From: JAXGVG01 sp040773965 | Lineage (GTDB): Bacteria; Pseudomonadota; Alphaproteobacteria; UBA9219 | Length of the DNA: 28,127 bases | Assembly: GCA_040773965.1 (NCBI GenBank) | Contig: JAXGVG010000005.1 | Span: 1-28,127 of the forward strand | Direction of reading: 5' to 3' | In this document: in pieces, positions 13,694 to 21,377 of the stretch | Position numbering within the stretch: position 1 is the stretch's first letter | Layout: every line of letters begins with the position of its first letter | Notes under the pieces: generated by a model | Database searches by the model: none | The model's input: only the letters and a program-made list of their open reading frames with translations | Told to the model about the DNA's origin: nothing | Program-made: the position numbers and the translations under genes

Positions 13694-15588
13694 CACGCCG
13701 TCTTTTCCGCCCAAGCCCGCGCGCGATGGCCTTCACGCATGACGCCGTCATGGCGGCGCTGGCTTTCATTCTGGCGCTTTATCTGCGCCTCGGCGACGAC
13801 CTTTTTTCGATGCCCTTTCATGTGTTCATCAGCACCACGGCCCTTTTCACGCTGACGTGCGCGATCGTTTTCTGGGCCAGCGGCCTTTACCGCGGCATTT
13901 GGGCTTTCGCTTCCGTGCGCGATCTGGCCGAGATTCTCCGCGCCGTTTCCATCGCCGTGGCCGCCTACGCGCTGGCCGGGTTTCTTATCACCCGGCTTGA
14001 GGGCGTGCCGCGCACCGTGCCCTTCATGGCATGGTTTATTCTTTTGGCCGGCATTGGCGGTTCACGGCTGGCTTTTCGCCTGCTCCGCGAAAGGCGCTTG
14101 AGCGCCTTGTGGGAACGGTCCGGCGGCGGGCGGGTCAACGTGCTTATTGTCGGCGCGGGCGACGAGGCCGATTTGTTCATCCGCGCAGTGGGAAGCAATC
14201 CGCAGGCGCCCTTCAAGGTTGTCGGCGTCGTCGGCGAGAACAACAAGCGCGTCGGTCGCCGGATTCACGGCGTCGAGGTGCTGGGCACGCTCGACGAGCT
14301 TTCCGGACTTGTCGAAAAACTGCGTGAGCAGGACCGGACGCCCAGCCGTCTTATCCTCACGCGATCCCTCACGCGGATGAACGGCGCGCTGGTCGCGGAT
14401 CTTCTTGAGAAGTGCACGGCGCTTGGCCTTAGCTTGTCGCGGCTGCCCGCCTTGACCGAATTGCGCGACGACGTCGCGTCGTCGTTGGCCGTGCGCGACC
14501 GGCCCATCGCCCTTGAAGACCTTCTGGGACGCCCCGAAACGGTTTTGAACCGGCAGGCCATCCGCACGCTCGTCAAGGACCGGCGCGTTCTGGTGACCGG
14601 CGCGGGCGGTTCCATTGGCTCGGAACTCGTGCGCCAGATTGCCGCTTTGGAACCTGAGCACCTGACTCTTCTCGACTTGAGCGAGTTCAACCTTTACCGC
14701 ATCGAGCTTGAAACGCACGACGGTTTTCCGGATCTTCCGGCGCGCGCTTTCATCGCCGACGTGCGCGATCCGGCCCGGCTAACCCAGATTTTCCGCGATG
14801 AAAAGCCCGATCTTGTCTTTCACGCGGCCGCCATCAAGCACGTGCCGCTGGCGGAAACGAACGCGCGCGAAGCCCTGCTGACCAACGTTATCGGCACACG
14901 GCTCGTGGCGGATTGCGCGGTGAAGACCGGCGTTTCCGCCATGGTGCTTATTTCCACCGATAAAGCCGTTTATCCCGCGAACGTCATGGGCGCGACCAAG
15001 CGACTGGCGGAACTTTATTGCCAGGCGCTTGACCTTTCGTCCACGGGAACGCGCTTCATCACGGTGCGCTTCGGCAACGTTCTGGGTTCGACGGGATCGG
15101 TCGTGCCTCGTTTTCAGGAACAATTGACCAAAGGCGGACCGCTGACCGTCACGCATCCCGACATCACGCGCTATTTCATGACGATCCGCGAAGCGGTGGA
15201 GCTTGTTTTGCAGGCATCGGCGCTTGGGGTGCAGCCCGGCGACGAGCGTGGCCGCGTCCTTGTCCTCGACATGGGCCAGCCGGTTAAAATCGCCGATCTT
15301 GCGCGACAGATGATCCGGCTTGCAGGTTTAAAGCCCGGCGAAGACATTCAAATCGCCTATACCGGCCTTCGCCCCGGCGAAAAGCTGCACGAAGAGCTTT
15401 TTTCGCCGCACGAGGAACTTGTGCCTTCCTCCGCCGACGGCGTCCGTATCGCCAAATCGCCGACGGTGGAACTGACCCAATTGCAGCAATCACTGTCCAA
15501 CTTCGCCACGATGCTCCAGGCAGGGATGGCCGAAAGCGCCGTTATTGCCCGTTTGGAAGAACTGGTGCCGGAGTTTCGAAGGGCATAG
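13690..15588 (+). CDS. Membrane-bound NDP-sugar 4,6-dehydratase (WbpM/CapD-like)
   Basis: The N-terminal third contains four hydrophobic segments (about residues 12-115), then a first nucleotide-binding domain (VLIVGAGDEADLFIRAV), then the catalytic short-chain dehydrogenase domain with VTGAGGSIGSELVRQI (turn at 304-310). The catalytic stretch STDKAVYPANVMGATKRLAEL starts at Ser422; here Met replaces the usual Tyr, as is normal for the WbpM/PglF/FlaA1 branch. The branch converts UDP-GlcNAc to the 4-keto-6-deoxy sugar used for QuiNAc, FucNAc or bacillosamine. The 632-residue length fits. It ends the operon; the next gene converges on it from the minus strand. Confidence 0.93.
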   Translation: MTRRLFRPSPRAMAFTHDAVMAALAFILALYLRLGDDLFSMPFHVFISTTALFTLTCAIVFWASGLYRGIWAFASVRDLAEILRAVSIAVAAYALAGFLITRLEGVPRTVPFMAWFILLAGIGGSRLAFRLLRERRLSALWERSGGGRVNVLIVGAGDEADLFIRAVGSNPQAPFKVVGVVGENNKRVGRRIHGVEVLGTLDELSGLVEKLREQDRTPSRLILTRSLTRMNGALVADLLEKCTALGLSLSRLPALTELRDDVASSLAVRDRPIALEDLLGRPETVLNRQAIRTLVKDRRVLVTGAGGSIGSELVRQIAALEPEHLTLLDLSEFNLYRIELETHDGFPDLPARAFIADVRDPARLTQIFRDEKPDLVFHAAAIKHVPLAETNAREALLTNVIGTRLVADCAVKTGVSAMVLISTDKAVYPANVMGATKRLAELYCQALDLSSTGTRFITVRFGNVLGSTGSVVPRFQEQLTKGGPLTVTHPDITRYFMTIREAVELVLQASALGVQPGDERGRVLVLDMGQPVKIADLARQMIRLAGLKPGEDIQIAYTGLRPGEKLHEELFSPHEELVPSSADGVRIAKSPTVELTQLQQSLSNFATMLQAGMAESAVIARLEELVPEFRRA

Positions 15589-15611
15589 TTAACTCGATCG
15601 CCCGGCAAACC

Positions 15612-15896
15612 CTATCGGTTGCTGTTCTTATTCAAAATGTCGTAAATGTCCTTGCGATGAGCAATCGCAACAATGACGGCGCGGCGTTGGTCCGCCATAA
15701 TGCGATAAACGACGCGATAATCACCTACACGAATTCGACGGTGGCCTTTCAGGGAATATTGAAGCGGCTTCCCAAAACTAACAGGGTCAACTGTTAGACG
15801 GCTTTCAATAGCCTCCCTGATCCTCGAACGCATTGCGGGGGGCAACGCCGGAATATCGCGCTTGACGACAACGGGACGGTATTCAACCACAAACAT
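15612..15896 (-). CDS. RelE/ParE-type toxin
   Basis: A 94-residue protein with the hallmark late motif HRRIRVGDYRVVYRI and the ending AIAHRKDIYD, as in RelE/ParE-superfamily toxins; AIAHR-Y is nearer to RelE mRNA interferases than to ParE gyrase poisons, but I cannot settle the target. Its start ATG at 15896 follows the antitoxin stop with no gap (TAAATG), so the two are translated together, antitoxin first. It converges with the polysaccharide operon, 23 bases from the end of the WbpM-like gene. Neither gene shows a disruption. Confidence 0.85.
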   Translation of the reverse strand: MFVVEYRPVVVKRDIPALPPAMRSRIREAIESRLTVDPVSFGKPLQYSLKGHRRIRVGDYRVVYRIMADQRRAVIVAIAHRKDIYDILNKNSNR

Positions 15897-16124
15897 TTAG
15901 CGCCATGCATCGGCGTGGGACACATTTTTCTTCCCTTGGTCTTCTTTCTCGCGAAGTTCAGCCAGACGGGACAAAGCTATGTCCTCCCGGCGCTCCAGCG
16001 CGTCAAGCACAAGCTCCCTGGTGAGGCTGGCGACCGACTTTCCTTCGCGCTTCGCCAAATGGGAAAGAACGTTCACGGTTTCCGGCGAAAGTGTAACGTT
16101 CAGGCGTGGATTTGTCGTTGGCAT
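15897..16124 (-). CDS. RelB-like ribbon-helix-helix antitoxin
   Basis: A 75-residue partner. The N-terminus RLNVTLSPETVNVL followed by SVASLTRELVLDALERRE is a ribbon-helix-helix DNA-binding fold, and the charged tail (LAELREKEDQGKKN) would wrap the toxin. The start is ATG 16124 because GGAGG lies five bases ahead of it; a TTG four codons upstream would place the ribosome site inside the coding sequence. Such antitoxins bind their own promoter, and a fitting palindrome is found there (see the promoter entry). Confidence 0.85.
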   Translation of the reverse strand: MPTTNPRLNVTLSPETVNVLSHLAKREGKSVASLTRELVLDALERREDIALSRLAELREKEDQGKKNVSHADAWR

Positions 16125-16149
16125 GTGTTCCTCCAAGGCTGACTGTTGG

Positions 16150-16178
16150 AGTGTAACACTTTTACATCACCTCTTCAA
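16150..16178 (-). promoter_or_regulatory. Promoter and likely self-operator of the toxin-antitoxin pair
   Basis: On the minus strand, TTGAAG (16173-16178) is followed after exactly 17 bases by TACACT (16150-16155), a good sigma-70 promoter. An exact inverted repeat TGTAA-N5-TTACA occupies 16152-16166, overlapping the -10 and spacer, where a ribbon-helix-helix repressor would block transcription. Confidence 0.65.
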
Positions 16179-16186
16179 GGGTTTTT

Positions 16187-17137
16187 TCAGGATTTCCCGA
16201 TCACCGACTCCGGATCGACCGGTTTGCCGTCGATACGCGTCTCGAAGTGCAGTTGGGGCGTCGAGACGCCGCCGGTGCTGCCGACCGTGCCGATCATGTC
16301 GCCGGGCGCGACGACGGTATCCTTGTTGACCAGCATGCGCTCAAGATGCGCGTAGGCCGTGACCCAGCCGCCTTCGTGGCGAATGAGCACCAAATTGCCG
16401 AATCCCTTCATTTCGTTGCCCGCGTAAACGACGATTCCGCCGCCCGCCGCGATTACCGGCGCGCCCTTGGGCGCGGCGATATTGATGCCGTCGTTGTTCA
16501 CGCCTTGCCCTTTCGACCCGAAAGCCGACACGACGGGCCCCTGAACGGGCCAACGGAGAACAGGAGCCGACGGGGCGTTGACGTTTTCTTCGGCCGGTTT
16601 CGCGGGTGGCGTGATTTTCAGCGGTTCAGCCGATGCCACCGTCGTCGGAACGGATTTGGCGGGCAGAGATGGGGGCGCAAGCGGCGCAGCCGACGGCAAC
16701 GTTTGCGGCGCCTCAAGCGGTTCGGCCGTGACGGCTTGCGAGGCAATGCTGCCCGTCGAAACGGACTCCAGAGGAGCCTGTTCGATGCCGCCGCGCGGCG
16801 CCGCCGAAGGAACCGGCGCGTTGCTCTGGTCCCGCGCGGGAAGTACAAGGCGCTGACCCTGACGCAGGGTGAACGGCGGCTTCAGGTCGTTGAGCACGAT
16901 CAGGTCGCGCATCGAAACGCCGTTTTTTTGCGCGATGCTGTAAACCGTCTGGTTCCGCCCAACGGATATTTCATCGCCGGCCACAATGCTATTCCTGTCG
17001 GCTATGTTCTCGTATCCCGGCGGACGGGACATGGCGCAACCGGTGATCAGAAGACAGAAAACAGGGATCAGAAGACAGAAAGATCTTCGGCTGTTCTGTT
17101 TTCCTTTTTCTGATAACTGATAACTGATAACTGTCAT
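16187..17137 (-). CDS. NlpD-like LysM/degenerate M23 lipoprotein
   Basis: A 316-residue envelope protein. Residues 1-34 form a lipoprotein signal (lipobox ITGC, Cys34). A LysM peptidoglycan-binding domain follows (about 55-100, QTVYSIAQKNGVSMRDLIVLN), then a long Pro/Ala/Ser linker, then a C-terminal LytM/M23 domain (about 197-316). The metal-binding residues are lost: the usual HxGIDIA is NNDGINIA, and the second H of HxHFE is QLHFE. This matches the NlpD/EnvC type, which activates amidases rather than cutting peptidoglycan. The ATG at 17137 overlaps the serS stop (ATGA). The region coding the signal peptide is made of short tandem repeats (17045-17133). In related genomes surE and often pcm lie between serS and this gene; both are missing here. 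Confidence 0.9.
   Translation of the reverse strand: MTVISYQLSEKGKQNSRRSFCLLIPVFCLLITGCAMSRPPGYENIADRNSIVAGDEISVGRNQTVYSIAQKNGVSMRDLIVLNDLKPPFTLRQGQRLVLPARDQSNAPVPSAAPRGGIEQAPLESVSTGSIASQAVTAEPLEAPQTLPSAAPLAPPSLPAKSVPTTVASAEPLKITPPAKPAEENVNAPSAPVLRWPVQGPVVSAFGSKGQGVNNDGINIAAPKGAPVIAAGGGIVVYAGNEMKGFGNLVLIRHEGGWVTAYAHLERMLVNKDTVVAPGDMIGTVGSTGGVSTPQLHFETRIDGKPVDPESVIGKS
17045..17133. repeat. Intergenic-type tandem repeats encoding the NlpD-like signal peptide
   Basis: TGATAAC is repeated three times in tandem at 17111-17133, and a 16-base unit (GATCAGAAGACAGAAA) is exactly duplicated with a 21-base period at 17045-17060 and 17066-17081. Both motifs are of a kind common between genes in some alphaproteobacterial genomes. 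Here they are read as codons 2-33 of the NlpD-like gene; the 21-base period gives the repeated heptapeptide FCLLIPV/FCLLITG. Confidence 0.75.
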
Positions 17138-18399
17138 CTGATGACTTCCATCCCACCCATATATGGCCGCAGCGCCTCCGGAATGACGATGGAGCCGTCC
17201 GGCTGCTGGCCGTTTTCCATCACGGCGATCAGCGCGCGGCCCACCGCGATGCCGGAGCCGTTCAGCGTATGCACGAACTCGGTGCCTTTGTCGCCCGGCC
17301 GGCGGCAGCGCGCGTTCATGCGCCGCGCCTGAAAGTCCCAGCAATTCGAGCAGCTGGAAATTTCGCGGTACGTGTTCTGGCCCGGCAGCCAAACCTCGAT
17401 GTCGTACGTCTTGCGCGACGCGAAACCCGTATCGTTTGTGCACAGCACCATGGTGCGGAAGGGCAGCCCTAGACGCTTGAGGACCGTTTCGGCGCAGGAC
17501 GTCATGCGTTCGTGCTCGGCCTCGGACTGGTCGGGGGCGGCGATACTGACCAGCTCGACCTTGTAAAATTGATGCTGGCGCAGCATGCCGCGCGTGTCCT
17601 TGCCCGCCGATCCCGCTTCGGAGCGGAAACAAGGCGTCAAGGCCGTGAAGCGGTAGGGCAGTTCGTCGCGGTTGACGATGTCGCCGTGAACGATGTTCGT
17701 CAGCGGCACCTCGGCCGTGGGAATAAGCCAGTGGCCTGTCGTCGTTTTGAACAAATCCTCGGCGAATTTCGGCAGGCTTCCCGTGCCGTAGACAATTTCG
17801 TCCTTCACCAGAAGCGGCGGCGAAAATTCTGTGTAGCCGAATTCCTTTGTATGGATGTCGAGCATGAAAGCGCCCAGCGCACGCTCCAACCGCGACAGCG
17901 CGCCTTTCAGCAGCGTGAACCGCGCGCCGGAAAGCTTGGCCGCCGTGGTGAAATCCATCAGGCCAAGCGCTTCGCCCAGTTCGAAATGGTGTTTGGGGTT
18001 TTTGATATCGCGCGGCGCGCCGACGCGACGGACTTCCTTGTTGTCGTTATCGTCCTTGCCGTCCGGCACATCGTCCGCCAGCCGGTTCGGAATGCAGGAA
18101 AGGTATTCCTCAAACGCCTTGTCCTGAAGCCGCGCCCTGTTCTCAAGTTCGGCCAGACTGTCTTTCAGATTGGCCACTTCCTGCATCAGCGCGTCCGCGT
18201 TGCCGCCCGTGCGCTTGACCTCGCCGATTTGTTTGGAAAGATCGTTGCGGCGCGCCTGTGCCTCTTGCATGGCCGTTTGCGTCGCGCGGCGGTCGGCATC
18301 CATTTTCAATACCTCGGCCGACGCAGGCGCAAGGCCGCGGCGCTTGAGCGCCCGGTCGAAAGCTTCGGGGTCTTTACGTATAAGTTGAATATCGTGCAT
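17134..18399 (-). CDS. serS: Seryl-tRNA synthetase
   Basis: A class II synthetase that charges tRNA-Ser. Residues 1-110 form the antiparallel coiled-coil arm that binds the long variable arm of tRNA-Ser (DRRATQTAMQEAQARRNDLSKQ). Motif 2 is visible in PYRFTALTPCFRSEAGSAGKDTRG, motif 3 in NGSGIAVGRALIAVMEN, and the TAEVPLTN serine-site segment precedes them. The chosen start is ATG 18399 (MHDIQLIRKD), the conserved family start; a TTG 12 bases upstream is possible but unlikely. Length 421 is normal. tatA-tatB-tatC-serS is a conserved order in Alphaproteobacteria. A TATAGT at 18431-18436 on the minus strand may be its own -10 element, with the dispersed repeat lying at its -35. Confidence 0.96.
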   Translation of the reverse strand: MHDIQLIRKDPEAFDRALKRRGLAPASAEVLKMDADRRATQTAMQEAQARRNDLSKQIGEVKRTGGNADALMQEVANLKDSLAELENRARLQDKAFEEYLSCIPNRLADDVPDGKDDNDNKEVRRVGAPRDIKNPKHHFELGEALGLMDFTTAAKLSGARFTLLKGALSRLERALGAFMLDIHTKEFGYTEFSPPLLVKDEIVYGTGSLPKFAEDLFKTTTGHWLIPTAEVPLTNIVHGDIVNRDELPYRFTALTPCFRSEAGSAGKDTRGMLRQHQFYKVELVSIAAPDQSEAEHERMTSCAETVLKRLGLPFRTMVLCTNDTGFASRKTYDIEVWLPGQNTYREISSCSNCWDFQARRMNARCRRPGDKGTEFVHTLNGSGIAVGRALIAVMENGQQPDGSIVIPEALRPYMGGMEVIR

Positions 18400-18437
18400 G
18401 GCGGATTCCAATAAAATGTGATTTTGCCCGACTATAG

Positions 18438-18472
18438 CGGGGTTCGGGGCTAGGGGCTAGGGGTTCGGGATT
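18438..18472. repeat. GGGGTTCGGGGCTAGG-type dispersed repeat, copy 2
   Basis: A purine-rich repeat with a tandem GGGGCTA inside, between tatC and serS; related to 6871-6898. Its right part (18460-18472) is complementary at 11 of 13 positions to 18499-18511, which overlaps the tatC stop codon, giving a long imperfect hairpin with a 26-base loop. Confidence 0.55.
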
Positions 18473-18496
18473 AAGACAAAGGAGAAAAACAATTCT

Positions 18497-19294
18497 TCAA
18501 TCCTGAGCCCCGAAGTCCGAATCCCGCGCCCCTTTCTCAACCCACCGAGCCGCCCATATCGACGCTTCGTAAAGCAGCATGAGGGGAACGGCGAGGCTGA
18601 TTTGACTGATGACGTCCGGCGGGGTCAGCACCGCCGCCACAACGAAAATCAATACGATGGCATAGCGGCGGAATTGTGACAGCTTTGCCGCCGACAGCAG
18701 ACCGATGCGGGTCAACAAGACAAGAACGACGGGAAGCTGAAACGCCAGACCGAAGGCGAAGATGATCGTCATGGACAGCGAGAGATATTCGCTGACGCGC
18801 GCTTCAAGCTGGATGGGGAGCACCCCTTCGATCGCAGGGACCTCGAAACCTAGAAAGAATTTCCACGCCAAGGGAAAGACGAAGTAGTACGCCAGCGCCG
18901 CGCCCATCAGAAACAGAACCGGCGTCGCCATGAGAAAAGGAAAAAAAGCGCGGCGTTCGTGCTTATAAAGGCCGGGCGCGATGAACAGCCAGACCTGCGA
19001 TGCGATCACGGGAAAGGCCACGAAGCATCCGGCCCACAAGGCCAGCTTGATGTAGGTGACAAAAGCTTCGGTCAGGCCCGTGTAAATCAGGCGGCGGGGC
19101 TCGTCGCCCGACGCTTCCGCCAGAGGGCGAACGAGAAAGCCGTAAATCGCGGGCGCGAAGAAATAACAAACGACAAAGCCCGCCGTAACGGCCAGCAGGG
19201 AATAGATAAGACGCTTGCGAAACTCGATCAGGTGCGCCAACAGCGGCTGGCCTTTCGGATCGGCGTGAGGTGCGGTTTCAGAAGTCTCGTTCAC
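18497..19294 (-). CDS. tatC: Twin-arginine translocase subunit TatC
   Basis: TatC is the signal-peptide receptor of the Tat pathway, which exports folded proteins across the inner membrane. It has six hydrophobic segments in 265 residues, the N-terminal cytoplasmic HLIEFRKRL motif (usually HLxELRxR) and the loop TGLTEAFVTYIKLA, which carries the conserved Glu. The start ATG at 19294 overlaps the end of tatB by 17 bases. The last dozen residues (KGARDSDFGAQD) are coded by DNA resembling the nearby dispersed repeat and have no family similarity that I recognise, so the natural C-terminus may have been replaced. Confidence 0.95.
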   Translation of the reverse strand: MNETSETAPHADPKGQPLLAHLIEFRKRLIYSLLAVTAGFVVCYFFAPAIYGFLVRPLAEASGDEPRRLIYTGLTEAFVTYIKLALWAGCFVAFPVIASQVWLFIAPGLYKHERRAFFPFLMATPVLFLMGAALAYYFVFPLAWKFFLGFEVPAIEGVLPIQLEARVSEYLSLSMTIIFAFGLAFQLPVVLVLLTRIGLLSAAKLSQFRRYAIVLIFVVAAVLTPPDVISQISLAVPLMLLYEASIWAARWVEKGARDSDFGAQD

Positions 19295-19520
19295 GATCCG
19301 TCTTTTCCGTTTCAGGTTTGGACGCGGGAGGAGCTTCGTCGGCCCGATCCGCCTCGTAACTTAAATGTTCGATGTGGTCGTGAAAACAGCTCATGGCGCG
19401 GCGCGCCTTGCCCGCCCACCGGCCTAGCGTGTGCATGACCTTGGGCAGATCCTTGGGGCCGACGGCCACAAGCGTAACCGCCCCGATAACAACCAATTCA
19501 GGCCAACCGATATCCAGCAT
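19278..19520 (-). CDS. tatB: Twin-arginine translocase subunit TatB
   Basis: An 80-residue TatB: periplasmic MLDIGWPELVVIG start with the conserved Glu, one membrane segment (about 6-22), the VGPKDLP hinge and an amphipathic helix (PKVMHTLGRWAGKARRAM), followed by a short acidic tail. TatB usually has a longer tail, so this one is at the short end. It works with TatC to bind Tat signal peptides. The start ATG at 19520 lies two bases after the tatA stop, and its end overlaps the tatC start. Confidence 0.92.
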   Translation of the reverse strand: MLDIGWPELVVIGAVTLVAVGPKDLPKVMHTLGRWAGKARRAMSCFHDHIEHLSYEADRADEAPPASKPETEKTDRERDF

Positions 19521-19522
19521 GA

Positions 19523-19732
19523 TCAGGTCGGCGTATTGTCGGACTTGTCCGAGGGGGGCAATTTGAGAGAGCACGAATCCTTTTTGTCGGAGGGCTCTTC
19601 GCCGCCCAGCCCCGCCTTGAAATTGCGTATGCCCTTGCCCAAATCGCCCATAACGCCGGGCAAACGGCCCGCGCCGAATACGATCAGGACGACCAATAAA
19701 ACAACGAGAACATGCCAAAAACTTAAACCCAT
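19523..19732 (-). CDS. tatA: Twin-arginine translocase subunit TatA
   Basis: A 69-residue TatA, the pore-forming subunit of the Tat pathway. MGLSFWHVLVVLLVVLIVFG is the membrane segment, followed by the conserved GAGRLPGVMGDLGKGIRNFK hinge and amphipathic helix, then a charged tail. ATG 19732 is chosen because GGAGG lies a few bases ahead of it and the family begins at this point; earlier in-frame starts add unrelated residues. It is the first gene of a tatABC-serS unit and is divergent from miaA with 95 bases between them. Confidence 0.92.
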   Translation of the reverse strand: MGLSFWHVLVVLLVVLIVFGAGRLPGVMGDLGKGIRNFKAGLGGEEPSDKKDSCSLKLPPSDKSDNTPT

Positions 19733-19827
19733 GACGGCCTCCATTCTTACGGGCCAGACTAACAAAAGTGAAAGATTACCACAAACAGCCTTTTTCCTTG
19801 CTGCCTCAACCTGTTAACGTAGGCAGC

Positions 19828-20703
19828 ATGGCTAAACCAACTCTCATCCTCATCGGCGGGCCGACGACGGCGGGCAAATCCGCGCATGCGCTGGAGATGG
19901 CGGCACGCGAGAACGGTACCATTATCAACGCCGATGCGATGCAGGTTTATGTGGGCCTTCCTATCCTGACGGCCCAGCCGGAAGCGCGTGATAAAGCCCA
20001 AACACCACATGAGCTTTACGAAGTGTTCGACGCGGCGGAACGTTCTTCCGCCGGTAAATGGCTGGCGCTGGCGAAAGAAGCCATTCAGCGGAGCCTTGCG
20101 GCGGGGCGAGCTCCCATTCTTGTGGGCGGCACGGGGATGTATTTCAAGGCGCTGCTGGAGGGACTGGCCGACATCCCTCCCATTCCCGACAACGTACGCG
20201 CCAAGGCCAGGGAGCTTTATGAGCAATTGGGGCCGGAGGCTTTTCGGGCGGAACTGGCGAAGCTCGATCCCGATAGCGCCGCGCGCCTGAAGCCCAATGA
20301 CAGGCAGCGCCTGATCCGCGCGTATGAGGTCGCGGCGCATACGGGAAAGACCATCGGCGCGTGGCAGAAAAGCGGGAATAGCGCGGCGGCAGGGACGCAG
20401 TTTAGCGTGGAAAGGCGTTTGGTTTTGCCGCCGCGCGAAGAACTTTATACGCGGTGCGACAGGCGTTTTCTGCAAATGATTGAGCGCGGGGTGATCGAGG
20501 AAGTGCGCGCGCTTGTGGCAAGGAAGCTCGATCCCGATTTGCCCGCCATGAAGATCCTTGGTGTGCGGGAGATTGCGGCCTTTTTGCGCGGCGAAATGAC
20601 GAAAGACGACGCCATCGCGAAGGCCCGGCAGGCTACGCGCAACTATGCCAAGCGCCAGATGACGTGGTTCCGCAATCAGTGGAAGAAGGGGAAAACGGGG
20701 TAG
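19828..20703 (+). CDS. miaA: tRNA dimethylallyltransferase
   Basis: MiaA adds a dimethylallyl group to A37 in tRNAs that read codons starting with U. The P-loop is GGPTTAGKSAHA (residues 10-20; the usual form is GPTASGKS), followed by DAMQVYVGLPILTAQP, the family's conserved Asp-containing strand, and ILVGGTGMYFKALLEGLADIP. The C-terminal basic part (RQATRNYAKRQMTWFRNQ) is the typical tRNA-contacting end. Length 291 is normal. Start chosen at ATG 19828 (MAKPTLILIGG); a GTG frame extension to 19768 has no family support. Confidence 0.95.
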   Translation: MAKPTLILIGGPTTAGKSAHALEMAARENGTIINADAMQVYVGLPILTAQPEARDKAQTPHELYEVFDAAERSSAGKWLALAKEAIQRSLAAGRAPILVGGTGMYFKALLEGLADIPPIPDNVRAKARELYEQLGPEAFRAELAKLDPDSAARLKPNDRQRLIRAYEVAAHTGKTIGAWQKSGNSAAAGTQFSVERRLVLPPREELYTRCDRRFLQMIERGVIEEVRALVARKLDPDLPAMKILGVREIAAFLRGEMTKDDAIAKARQATRNYAKRQMTWFRNQWKKGKTG

Positions 20704-20819
20704 AATAAGGGAGGAAAGCGGGGAGAAATGCGGACAAAAAAGAGGCGATGAACGGGCGAACGCCACGGGAATCGGGGGCGAGAGGGCCGGGAACGTTCGG
20801 GGTGAGGCGACAGGCTTGC

Positions 20820-21338
20820 TTATGGCAACTCGGTCACAAACCTGATGCAATGGACCCCGTGGTTGTCTCCGCCGTTATCCTGGAAAGCCGTGCCACAAAA
20901 GGCATAACTGTCTACCCCATAGCCCTGGCTGACACAACGTGAGGTGGAATCAACCCTTTGGCAGACCTCGTCGCCGGTAAGGTATTCGCCGACAGGAAAA
21001 CGGCTGAAAAACACCTCCATTCTTGCGCACCTGTAGGCCCCGTTTACAAACCGCAACACTTTATCACCGTAACACCCCCCTGAAGGAATTTGATAGGACA
21101 TGCCTTTCCAAATCGTGTTTACAGGCGTTCCCTCCCCCTTCTTAACGCACCCAAAACCAAAGGGTTTGTCTTGAGGGCATAAGCAGGCAATGATTTCCGT
21201 TTGCGCATCGTTAAGTCTTGTCTTTCCAAACTCATCGCAGGGATCGCCAGCAACATTTGCGGCTGCCGTCGGCGTCGCCGCCACCAGCGAGAAAACGGCA
21301 AAAAGAAAGAAAAAAAGTCTTACAATAAAACGTTCCAT
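20820..21338 (-). CDS. Secreted ten-cysteine protein of unknown function
   Basis: A 172-residue protein with a clear signal peptide: basic MERFIVR, hydrophobic LFFFLFAVFSLVA, and a likely cleavage after ATPTAAA (about residue 27). The mature part has exactly ten cysteines (34, 52, 54, 64, 89, 104, 126, 135, 148, 164) spread through about 145 residues, suggesting up to five disulfide bonds in the periplasm or outside the cell. There are no further membrane segments. I do not recognise the family. The ribosome site GAGAGGC precedes ATG 21338. It stands alone between miaA and prfB on the minus strand. A small disulfide-rich structural or binding protein would fit, but no role is assigned. Confidence 0.8.
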   Translation of the reverse strand: MERFIVRLFFFLFAVFSLVAATPTAAANVAGDPCDEFGKTRLNDAQTEIIACLCPQDKPFGFGCVKKGEGTPVNTIWKGMSYQIPSGGCYGDKVLRFVNGAYRCARMEVFFSRFPVGEYLTGDEVCQRVDSTSRCVSQGYGVDSYAFCGTAFQDNGGDNHGVHCIRFVTELP

Positions 21339-21377
21339 GATAGCCTCTCGTATCGACGGCTCTTTGCCTACCTCTTT

